A DNA stretch of 26,719 nucleotides from an archaeon. Its GTDB lineage: Archaea > Nanobdellota > Nanobdellia > SCGC-AAA011-G17 > PNOQ01. The notes below the pieces were generated by a model, which worked only from the letters and a program-made list of their open reading frames with translations, ran no database searches and had not been told where the DNA came from. Below, in pieces: positions 1 to 6,216 of this stretch. A program made the position numbers and the translations under genes. Numbering within the stretch: position 1 is the stretch's first letter; every line of letters begins with the position of its first letter. The stretch covers positions 1 through 26,719 of the forward strand of contig JAIOSD010000058.1 in the NCBI GenBank assembly GCA_021107835.1. The letters are read 5' to 3'.

Positions 1-537
1 AAAAATAGAAGAGAAGATTCACAAGATGATTTTTATTGTCCAGACTACCCATTATTCCATGCAGTGTTCAACACACTATACCAAAATAGAGAAGGTTCAT
101 CTAAAGAGGAGATAGAAGAAGCAAGAACAACATTAGCAGATCTAGTTAATGGTAAATGGTTAATGACTTTATCTAGAGTTAAATATAAACCTAATGGAGA
201 TGATTTAGTTGTACATAATCACGGATTAGGTGATAGTTATGAAGTTCAAATTCCTTTTGTGGGTCCAGATGGATGGATTAAAGAATCTGGAACAAATTCA
301 CAACAAGCATTGCAAGCTTTATTGTCAACACAACAATCGCCTGGAGAGATTAATGACGTATATAAATGGTTTAGAGAAAAAGATGGTCATATTTGGAGAG
401 TAAATTCTACTCCAGGATCAACAAATGAAAGAGTCGCTAGGTTCAACGCCTATTCTGATAGGTCGAACTTCGATTGCGACAGGAATCCTCAGTTCTCGGA
501 TTCCTCTGTCGGGGTACGCGCGCGAAAAATTGGGTAA
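1..537 (+). CDS. DGR variable (target) protein, 5' end outside window
   Basis: The frame is open from the first base of the window to the TAA at 535-537, so the gene is cut by the left edge; the GTG at 64 is probably internal. At least 178 residues are visible. The C-terminal 35 residues (VARFNAYSDRSNF, then DSSVGVRAR) lie in the variable repeat and resemble the C-type-lectin-fold tails of DGR target proteins, in which AAY-derived codons are randomised and the end reads like xSxVGxR. In the VR codons, TR AAT/AAC became TAT, GAT, GAC and TTC, changing Asn to Tyr, Asp, Asp and Phe. Tryptophans at KWF and IWRV just before the VR fit a lectin-like core. The ligand and cell location cannot be told because the N-terminus is missing; a displayed binding protein is the usual role of the family. 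Confidence is high for DGR target and low for any finer function. Confidence 0.85.
   Translation, partial: KNRREDSQDDFYCPDYPLFHAVFNTLYQNREGSSKEEIEEARTTLADLVNGKWLMTLSRVKYKPNGDDLVVHNHGLGDSYEVQIPFVGPDGWIKESGTNSQQALQALLSTQQSPGEINDVYKWFREKDGHIWRVNSTPGSTNERVARFNAYSDRSNFDCDRNPQFSDSSVGVRARKIG
433..517 (+). repeat. DGR variable repeat (VR)
   Basis: This copy matches the template repeat at 776-879. Positions 433-498 align without gaps to 776-841 and differ at five sites: T451, G472, G478, T493 and T494, each opposite an A in the TR (794, 815, 821, 836, 837). Positions 501-512 match 863-874 exactly and are A-free, as expected of an initiation-of-mutagenic-homing element. Three further differences (G513, G514, C517) again sit on TR adenines 875, 876 and 879; beyond that the match stops. 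The VR lacks 19 nt present in the TR between 841 and 863. Confidence 0.9.
477..511 (+). other. Stem-loop at the 3' end of the VR
   Basis: CGACAGGAATCC (477-488) pairs with GGATTCC (498-504) and TGTCG (507-511), with a 2-nt TC bulge at 505-506 and a 9-nt loop at 489-497. That is 12 base pairs. The stem includes the A-free homing segment. Known DGRs such as that of phage BPP-1 use a hairpin just downstream of the VR for target recognition, so this could be a cruciform recognition element, but here it lies inside the coding VR. The function is an inference. Confidence 0.45.
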
Positions 538-775
538 TTTAATATTGTCTATTATAGAAAGTCTTTTAAAATAATTTAGTTTGAATTAATAGTCCCATGG
601 GATCTATCTCTTATAAGATAGAAGACTTGGGCTACACGTAGATTCATAGTGCATGACGGTTTAAGTTAGATGCCATGAAATTCAACAACGATAGTTAGTA
701 GCTTTAAAAGACGTGTGGGAAGCTCTTTCGCGAATACTAAAGTTGTGGTGAAACTTAATGAATTTGCTACAATCT
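538..775 (+). ncRNA. Candidate structured DGR RNA leader upstream of the TR
   Basis: This 238-nt stretch has no credible ORF and is not low-complexity. It contains nested inverted repeats. GTCTTTTAAA (561-570) pairs with TTTAAAAGAC (703-712). Inside it, TTGAATT (581-587) pairs with AATTCAA (679-685). Inside that, CTATCT/AGATAG (604-609/616-621) forms a hairpin with a 6-nt loop, and TCAT/ATGA can form a small one near 643-655. AAGTT/AACTT near 740-756 forms another just before the TR. A TATA-like TTTAATAT at 538-545 could start transcription near 567, at the first stem. In DGRs the TR is transcribed within a longer functional RNA, and this is the expected position. The fold is only inspected by eye. 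Confidence 0.5.
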
Positions 776-879
776 GTCGCTAGGTTCAACGCCAATTCTG
801 ATAGGTCGAACTTCAATTGCAACAGGAATCCTCAGAACTCGAAATCTAAAAAAAGACGAGACTTCCTCTGTCGGAATAA
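776..879 (+). repeat. DGR template repeat (TR) with an extra hairpin segment
   Basis: This is the template for adenine-specific mutagenesis of the VR at 433-517. It lies between the target gene and the reverse transcriptase on the same strand. In the VR frame it reads with many AAT/AAC codons (TTC AAC GCC AAT TCT; AAC TTC AAT TGC AAC), the codon type favoured by DGRs because A mutation at the first two positions gives wide amino acid choice. An additional segment at about 842-862, absent from the VR, holds CTCG (838-841) and CGAG (857-860) around an A-rich loop with seven consecutive A. Because the length difference is 19 nt, copying the TR in full would shift the target reading frame. Confidence 0.88.
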
Positions 880-908
880 CCCGAGTCAATCCCATTAAAT
901 ATAGAAAT

Positions 909-1964
909 ATGAAGGCTTATAGAAATTTATATCAAAGAATTTGTTCATATAAAAACTTGGAATTAGCTTTTAAAAAGGCAAAAAAGAATAAGGGCAATCT
1001 TCCATATGTTATAGAATTTGAAGTAAATTTAAAAGAAAATCTTTTACAGCTTCAAAAAGAACTAAAAAGTTTAACTTACAAACCAAGAAAGTTAAAAAGG
1101 TTCATAATTAGAGATCCTAAAACCAGAATAATACATTCTTCTAACTTTAGAGATAGAGTAATTCATCATGCAATTGTAAATATTCTAGAGCCAATATACG
1201 AAAAAATATTCGTCTACGATTCATATGCTAGCAGAATAAATAAAGGTTCACATAAAGCAGTAGAAAGATTTGAAGAATTTAAAAGAAAAGTAAGTGAAAA
1301 CAATTTACTTGTCAGAGTTGCAAAAACAAGGAACCAGATTAAAGGATACGTATTAAAAGCAGACATCAAGAAGTATTTTGATAGTGTTGATCATACTGTT
1401 TTATTAGACATTATTAGCAGAAACATAAAAGATAATAAAGTTATTTGGCTGATAAAACAAATATTAGATAATTTCGACGCAAAGATTAAAGGAAAGGGTG
1501 TGCCATTAGGAAATTTAACATCACAATTCTTTGCTAATGTTTACTTAAATGAATTGGATTATTTTATTAAACATAATCTTAAAGCAAAATATTATATTAG
1601 ATATGTTGATGATTTTGTGATTTTACATGAAGATAAAGAAATTTTAGAAAAATACAAAATTAAAATAGAGAAATATTTGAAAACCCTTAAAATTGAACTT
1701 CATCCAGATAAATCAGACATAAAATCTCTAAAAAATGGAATAACTTTTTTAGGATATAGAATATATGGGAAACATAGATTATTGAGAAAGAGTAATCTTA
1801 GAAAGTTTCAAAGAGAATTTGATGAAATGCTTGCGATGGGGGTGATTGTCCCCTTTACTATTGCCAAAAGCTTACAAGGGTGGTTTGGCTACGCACAGTG
1901 GGCAAATACATATAAATTAAGAAAAAGAATGGTCAAAGAAGTTAATTCTAAAATTTTGAAATAG
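909..1964 (+). CDS. DGR reverse transcriptase
   Basis: The 351-residue protein has the reverse transcriptase palm motifs in order: motif A LKADIKKYFDSVDH (149-162, catalytic D152), motif B GVPLGNLTSQFFAN (197-210), motif C YVDD (232-235, catalytic D234 and D235) and a FLGYRIY element (280-286). The SQ at 205-206, in place of the QG of group II introns and retrons, is characteristic of DGR enzymes. A thumb-like C-terminus (GWFGYAQWANTYKLRKRM) follows and no maturase or endonuclease domain is present. The length is usual for DGR RTs. It would copy the TR RNA with adenine errors and feed the cDNA into the VR. It has no good promoter of its own, so it is probably co-transcribed with the TR, which ends 29 nt upstream. 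An Avd accessory protein is not seen in the window. Confidence 0.93.
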   Translation: MKAYRNLYQRICSYKNLELAFKKAKKNKGNLPYVIEFEVNLKENLLQLQKELKSLTYKPRKLKRFIIRDPKTRIIHSSNFRDRVIHHAIVNILEPIYEKIFVYDSYASRINKGSHKAVERFEEFKRKVSENNLLVRVAKTRNQIKGYVLKADIKKYFDSVDHTVLLDIISRNIKDNKVIWLIKQILDNFDAKIKGKGVPLGNLTSQFFANVYLNELDYFIKHNLKAKYYIRYVDDFVILHEDKEILEKYKIKIEKYLKTLKIELHPDKSDIKSLKNGITFLGYRIYGKHRLLRKSNLRKFQREFDEMLAMGVIVPFTIAKSLQGWFGYAQWANTYKLRKRMVKEVNSKILK

Positions 1965-1970
1965 AAAAGA

Positions 1971-1978
1971 TTTAAAAG
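1971..1978 (+). promoter_or_regulatory. TATA box of pheT
   Basis: TTTAAAAG is centred 26.5 nt before the pheT ATG, inside the 36-nt gap after the RT gene. This spacing, repeated at many genes here, predicts a leaderless transcript and transcription of pheT independent of the DGR. Confidence 0.55.
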
Positions 1979-2000
1979 TATTAATTATAATGAAAATTAT

Positions 2001-3593
2001 ATGCCAACAATAACACTAGATAAAAAGGATTTATTGGAATTGGTAGGAAAGAAACTATCTGATGAAAAGCTTAAAGATAGGATTTCTATGCTTGGAACTG
2101 ATTTAGAACATATTAATGGAAATGAAATTGTTGTTGAAGTATTTCCAGATAGGCCTGATATGTTAAGCGCAGAAGGTTTTGCTAGAGCATTAAGTAGTTT
2201 TGTTGGTGTTAAAAAAGGTTTGAGAAAATATAATGTTAAAAAATCTGGATTAAATGTTAAAGTTGATAAAAAAGTTGATAAGGTTAGACCTGAAATGGTT
2301 TGTGCTGTTGTAAAAAATATTAAATTGAATAATGTTGCTGTCCAATCTCTTATGCAAGTGCAAGAAAAAATACATATGACTTTTGGTAGGAATAGAAAAA
2401 AATTATCTATTGGTGTTTATGATTTGGATATGATTAAATTTCCTTTGACTTACACTACAAAAGCTAAAGGATTTAAGTTTGTTCCTTTGGAAATGAATCA
2501 AGAAATGAGTTTGAGAGAAATTTTAGACAAACATCCAAAAGGAGTTGATTATAAACAATTATTAGAAGGATTTAGTGAGTATCCAATTTGGATTGATAGT
2601 AAAAAACAGGTTTTGAGCATGCCTCCAATAATTAATTCTGAAAAAACTAAAGTTACTGGTAAAACCAAGAATTTATTTATTGATGTTACTGGTTTGGATT
2701 TGAGGGCTTGTGAGCAAGCTTTGAATATAATTATTACTGGTTTGGCTGATAGGGGCGGTGAAATCTATTCTGTTAATGTTGGTGGAAAAAGCTATCTTGA
2801 TTTGAAAGCTAGAAAATTTAAAATTGATTTGAATTATGTTAATCGAATTTTGGGGTTGGAACTTAAAGATATTAAGACCCTTTTAGTTAAGATGGGTTAT
2901 GATTATAGTAATGGATTTGTTTCAGTTCCTTGTTATAGGGTGGATGTTTTAGGAGAAATAGATATTGTTGAAGATATTGCGATTGCTTATGGTTATGAAA
3001 ACTTTGAAGAAACTTTAAGTGATTTTGGTTGTATTGCTTCTGAGAATGAGTTTGAAAAGTTTAGGGAGAAAGTTTGTGATATTTTGGTTGGGTTTGGATT
3101 TTTAGAAACTAATACTTATAATTTAGCTAAGAAAGATGATCAAACTAAAAAAATGAATGTTAAGGTAGGGTTGGTTGAGATAGAGAATGCCTTAAATGAA
3201 GAGTATAATGTTTTGCGTGCTTGGATGATTCCCTCTTTATTGGATGTTTTGAAGTCTAATAAACACTATGAAGTTCCCCAGAAAATATTTGAGGCTGGAA
3301 CTGTTTTTACTCCTAAAGAAAAAGTTCGTCTTGGGCTTTTGTTTACTCCTGCAAATTATACTGAAGTTCGTCAGATTTTAGATTCTTTGTTATCTGCTTT
3401 AGGTTTAGAAGGGAAGGTGAAAGCTGTTGAACATGATTCTTTTATTCCTGGTCGTGTTGGTCGTGTTTCTATTAAAGGAAAGAATGTTGCTTATATTGGT
3501 GAGTTAAGTCCTTTGGTTTTAAGTAAGTTTGAATTAGAGAATCCAGTTTCTTGTTTTGAGTTGAATTTATCTGAGTTATTTGGATTGATTTAA
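2001..3593 (+). CDS. pheT: Phenylalanine-tRNA ligase beta subunit (archaeal type)
   Basis: The 530-residue protein matches archaeal/eukaryotic-type PheT. The N-terminus MPTITLDKKDLLELVG and the segment VEVFPDRPDMLSAEGFARAL (about 47-66) are typical. A B3/B4-like editing region follows to about residue 245, a B5 domain (about 268-335) ends with CYRVDVLGEIDIVEDIAIAYGY, and the rest is the catalytic-like core. It forms an alpha2beta2 enzyme with PheS and charges tRNA-Phe; the beta subunit binds tRNA and hydrolyses Tyr-tRNA-Phe. As in other archaeal forms, the bacterial N-terminal tRNA-binding (EMAP-like) and C-terminal FDX anticodon domains are absent. pheS is not in the window; in many archaea it is nearby, and the DGR lies directly upstream here. 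Confidence 0.95.
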   Translation: MPTITLDKKDLLELVGKKLSDEKLKDRISMLGTDLEHINGNEIVVEVFPDRPDMLSAEGFARALSSFVGVKKGLRKYNVKKSGLNVKVDKKVDKVRPEMVCAVVKNIKLNNVAVQSLMQVQEKIHMTFGRNRKKLSIGVYDLDMIKFPLTYTTKAKGFKFVPLEMNQEMSLREILDKHPKGVDYKQLLEGFSEYPIWIDSKKQVLSMPPIINSEKTKVTGKTKNLFIDVTGLDLRACEQALNIIITGLADRGGEIYSVNVGGKSYLDLKARKFKIDLNYVNRILGLELKDIKTLLVKMGYDYSNGFVSVPCYRVDVLGEIDIVEDIAIAYGYENFEETLSDFGCIASENEFEKFREKVCDILVGFGFLETNTYNLAKKDDQTKKMNVKVGLVEIENALNEEYNVLRAWMIPSLLDVLKSNKHYEVPQKIFEAGTVFTPKEKVRLGLLFTPANYTEVRQILDSLLSALGLEGKVKAVEHDSFIPGRVGRVSIKGKNVAYIGELSPLVLSKFELENPVSCFELNLSELFGLI

Positions 3594-3610
3594 TTTATTT
3601 TTTTTGCTAC
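3594..3610 (+). terminator. T-rich terminator after pheT
   Basis: A run of eight T (3598-3605) begins five bases after the pheT stop, followed by another T5. Archaeal termination is commonly driven by such T tracts without a hairpin. The adjacent gene is convergent, which fits a termination zone. Confidence 0.4.
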
Positions 3611-3656
3611 TTTTTACATTATGTTAAAACATTCTTTGAAAGAATTTGTAGTTTCT

Positions 3657-3932
3657 TTATTTTTTTTCATGTTTTTTATATTGTTTTAATAGTTCTGATT
3701 TTATTCTTTCCATTCTTTTCTTTCCTTGTTTGTCCCCCATTTCGTTGTATAGTCCTATGAATTTTTCACATAAATCTTTTCCCCTTTCTGCACATATTCT
3801 TTGATAAAACTCTAATGGACAATTGTATTGAGGGGTTTGTATCCAATTAAATAAACAAGGCATTCTTTTATCTGTATTTGATTCTTCTAAGTTACTGAAT
3901 CCACCACATGGGAACTTTTCCTCTATTGGCAT
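3657..3932 (-). CDS. Small Cys-containing protein of unknown function
   Basis: The protein has 91 residues: an N-terminal part with five cysteines (C9, C26, C38, C47, C55) and a strongly basic, helical C-terminus (KQGKKRMERIKSELLKQYKKHEKK). The arrangement CPLEFYQRICAERGKDLCEKF could bind metal or form disulfides. There is no signal peptide or membrane helix. The ATG lies 24.5 nt from a TTTAAA element shared with the divergent dph2 remnant, which supports this start. I do not recognise a family. Confidence 0.65.
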   Translation of the reverse strand: MPIEEKFPCGGFSNLEESNTDKRMPCLFNWIQTPQYNCPLEFYQRICAERGKDLCEKFIGLYNEMGDKQGKKRMERIKSELLKQYKKHEKK

Positions 3933-3953
3933 ATATAGTTAAATGGGGCAAAC

Positions 3954-3959
3954 TTTAAA
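3954..3959. promoter_or_regulatory. Shared bidirectional TATA element
   Basis: The self-complementary TTTAAA lies 24.5 nt from the ATG at 3932 on the minus strand and 27.5 nt from the ATG at 3984 on the plus strand. The two starts are only 51 bp apart, so one TATA site may serve both leaderless genes. Confidence 0.45.
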
Positions 3960-3983
3960 AGATTACGTAATTAATTGTTTTTT

Positions 3984-4241
3984 ATGAAATATGATTTAGA
4001 GTTGGAGGATTTAGCAAAACTAATTAAGAAAGAAAAATCTAAACGGGTTTGTTTGCAATTGCCAGATGGTTTGAAACCAGAAGCAACCAAGGTTGTTAAG
4101 GAATTGAAAGCTAAAGTAAACTGTGAATTTGTTATCTGGTCTGGTTCTTGTTGGGGTGCTTGTGATACTCCCTTAGGCTTGAAAGACTTAAAATTTGATT
4201 TGTTAGTTCAGTTCGGACATTCAGCTTGGCCGTTTTACTAA
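3984..4241 (+). pseudogene. dph2: Truncated Dph2-type diphthamide synthase (N-terminal domain only)
   Basis: The 85 residues correspond to the first domain of archaeal Dph2, the radical iron-sulfur enzyme that starts diphthamide formation on EF-2. Visible hallmarks are RVCLQLPDGLKPEA (21-34), SGSCWGACD (53-61, with C60 in the place of the first cluster cysteine) and LLVQFGHSAWP (73-83). Full-length archaeal Dph2 is about 330-350 residues with three domains and three cluster cysteines; here the stop follows GHSAWPFY. The next 33 bases are the promoter of the following gene and contain no continuation in any frame, so this looks like a deletion rather than a simple frameshift. The ATG at 3984 is preferred over a TTG at 3975 because it fits the TATA spacing. 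Either it is a decaying gene or a free-standing domain; the former is more likely. Confidence 0.72.
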
Positions 4242-4274
4242 AGTTCTATATATTACTTTTATTCTTTTTATTAT

Positions 4275-5789
4275 ATGGAAAAGGGGCAGATGGGGTTAAT
4301 AGCGTTAGTGTTGTTAGTTTTAGTTATTTTCTTTTCAAAGTATTATGAAGGTCCAAGATTATCTCCTGTAGTTTGTATAGGGTGTACTGAATGGGAAAAT
4401 GATATCTGTGGTGGCGGAAGCTGTGCTCTTAATGAAATGCAGCAAGTTCGTGTTTGTGAATTAGATGATCCTGGAGAAGTATTTCCTGTGAAAGATGGAC
4501 CTCAACTAAGTCCCTCACCAGAAGATTGTTTTAGTAGGTGTATTTTAATTGCAGAATGTAATAGTTTGCCTTTGTTATCTAATCTTAACCCTCCTAGTGA
4601 GGGATTAGATATTGAGATTGAAAGTGTTATTTTGAATTGGGATGCAAATGATCCTGATGAAGAGATTTTGTTGTTTGATGTTTATTTTGGAACTGAAACT
4701 GATCCAGTTGATTTAGTGGCTGAAGGTATAGAAGTGTTTTCTTATAGTATTGATTATACTTTAAATTACGACACTGATTATTATTGGCAAATTATAGCGA
4801 ATGATAATTTTGGTGAGACTATTGGTTCTGTTTGGAGTTTTAGAACGGAAGTTGAGAATTTGCCCCCTAATGAACCTATAAATCCTTCTCCAATGGATGA
4901 GGCAATAGATGTTGTTTTGAGTCCAACTTTATCTTGGTTTGCTGATGATCCAAATGAAGATAGTTTAACTTATAATGTTTATTTTGGAGCTGAAACTGAT
5001 CCTGAATTGGTTTCTAGTGATCAGATAGAAAGCACTTATTTGGTTGGAATGTTAAATTATGGAACAATTTATTATTGGAGGGTTGAATTAAGTGATGGGG
5101 GGAATTTAGTTTCTAGTAGTGAGTTTATTTTTACAACAGAAGAGCAAGCTGTAGCACAAGGAGATACTTCTGGTGATGGCGATTTTAATGAATGTGCGCC
5201 TGGATGTCGTTCTTTTTGGTTGGGGAATGGTGATTGTGATGTTGTTTGTAATGTTACTGAATGTAATTATGATAAGGGAGATTGTGAAGATGAGGGATAT
5301 GTATTGTTTGATATTAAAGTTTTCTTAAGAGAGGAATATCCGAAACTTATGGCGGGTAGTGATGTTACGGCAGATATTGTTTTGTACAACTTTGGTACTA
5401 TAAGGCCTGTCGATGTTTATTTGGTGTGTACCATAGAAGATTTAAGTGAAGATAGAAATAAATTAGATTTTTTTAGTGAAACTTTGGCTGTTGCTGTTCA
5501 GACTACTATTGATAGGAATCTAAGGGTTCCAGAGGGTACAGAACCTGGAAGATATGTGTATAATTGTTATATGACTTATGCTGCAAATCAAGAGCCAATT
5601 TCTTCTGGTGATTTGTTTGAGATTATTGTTCCTGTTGAACTGCCAGAGGAAAGAGTTGTTGGTGTGGATTATACAGTAATTGTTTGTGAGTTTTTATTAT
5701 CTAATTGGATTTGGTTTGTTATTGGAATTGTTATTTTATTGATAATAATTATTATTAAAAAAAAGAAGAAAAAGAAGAGCCTTATTTAA
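4275..5789 (+). CDS. Surface protein with FN3-like and LNR modules and C-terminal anchor
   Basis: The 504-residue protein starts with a signal peptide or membrane helix (about 6-22). A Cys-rich part (C34 to C95) follows, then two FN3-like domains (about 103-192 and 197-290; each begins with Pro-rich NPPSEG / PINPSP and includes LNW or LSW, then DYYWQI or IYYWRV). Residues 307-337 carry a six-cysteine module (C307, C311, C321, C325, C330, C337) with GNGDCD and YDKGDC, matching the calcium-binding Notch/Lin-12 repeat. An immunoglobulin-like domain (345-455) leads to a membrane helix at about 476-494 and a tail of seven lysines. The protein is therefore exposed outside and anchored by its C-terminus. 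Adhesion or envelope structure is the likely role, by inference. A TATA-like CTATATATT lies about 24 nt before the ATG. Confidence 0.78.
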   Translation: MEKGQMGLIALVLLVLVIFFSKYYEGPRLSPVVCIGCTEWENDICGGGSCALNEMQQVRVCELDDPGEVFPVKDGPQLSPSPEDCFSRCILIAECNSLPLLSNLNPPSEGLDIEIESVILNWDANDPDEEILLFDVYFGTETDPVDLVAEGIEVFSYSIDYTLNYDTDYYWQIIANDNFGETIGSVWSFRTEVENLPPNEPINPSPMDEAIDVVLSPTLSWFADDPNEDSLTYNVYFGAETDPELVSSDQIESTYLVGMLNYGTIYYWRVELSDGGNLVSSSEFIFTTEEQAVAQGDTSGDGDFNECAPGCRSFWLGNGDCDVVCNVTECNYDKGDCEDEGYVLFDIKVFLREEYPKLMAGSDVTADIVLYNFGTIRPVDVYLVCTIEDLSEDRNKLDFFSETLAVAVQTTIDRNLRVPEGTEPGRYVYNCYMTYAANQEPISSGDLFEIIVPVELPEERVVGVDYTVIVCEFLLSNWIWFVIGIVILLIIIIIKKKKKKKSLI

Positions 5790-5848
5790 TAAGAATCTTT
5801 ATAAACCATTAATGTCTCTTTTTCTTATTATATTTGTGAGGTGATTTG

Positions 5849-5986
5849 ATGGAAACAGTGGAAATTGAAGTTCCAAAACAGTTGATGGAAAGTGTTAAGG
5901 CAGTTATAGAAAAAACAAAATTATTTGCTGATGAAGATGATTTTATTTCGCAAGCTATAATAAAACAAATATCGAAATATAAGTAA
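5849..5986 (+). CDS. Small ribbon-helix-helix protein (45 residues)
   Basis: The ATG at 5849 is preceded by GAGGTGAT (5838-5845), a strong Shine-Dalgarno match. The product begins with a beta-strand-like METVEIEVPKQLMESVKAVI and continues with a second helix, FADEDDFISQAIIKQISKYK. The order strand-helix-helix, the length and the alternating hydrophobic strand match CopG/RHH DNA-binding proteins. It is followed after 14 nt by the 71-residue gene, with GGAG at 5987-5990 for that gene, so the two form an operon. It could be an autoregulator or an antitoxin-like protein; no toxin-like partner is evident. Confidence 0.65.
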   Translation: METVEIEVPKQLMESVKAVIEKTKLFADEDDFISQAIIKQISKYK

Positions 5987-6000
5987 GGAGAATATAAAAA

Positions 6001-6216
6001 ATGACTGAAGAAAAAATGAGTAAAGAAGAGTTGGTTGGGTTCCATAAGGGAAGTTTAAACACACTAGGTAATGAAAGAAATGAATTGGCTAAAATGGTTA
6101 GTGTTGTTGATCAATTAATTCAAGCGCATGTTAAGGGTTTGAAGGATCTTGGTATTGATTTAGAAGCAGAAGCTAAAAAAGTTCAAAAAACAGAATTAGA
6201 TGAAAGGGTTGGTTAA
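6001..6216 (+). CDS. Small helical protein of unknown function
   Basis: The 71 residues are charged and almost entirely helix-forming, with a heptad-like stretch NERNELAKMVSVVDQLIQAHVKGLKDLGIDLEAE suggesting a coiled coil or helical hairpin. There are no cysteines, membrane segments or signal peptide. It is the second gene of a pair with the 45-residue RHH protein and overlaps the convergent membrane protein gene by 4 bp at its 3' end. No family is recognised. Confidence 0.6.
   Translation: MTEEKMSKEELVGFHKGSLNTLGNERNELAKMVSVVDQLIQAHVKGLKDLGIDLEAEAKKVQKTELDERVG

Noticed and set aside
702..779. Short open frame (about 35 codons) before the TR that might be an Avd fragment
   Set aside because: It has no ATG, is far shorter than Avd and ends at the start of the TR; it lies within the inverted-repeat region.
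909..1964. Group II intron or retron reverse transcriptase
   Set aside because: Motif B has SQ rather than QG, there is no maturase domain or intron RNA ends, and a matching TR/VR pair is present.
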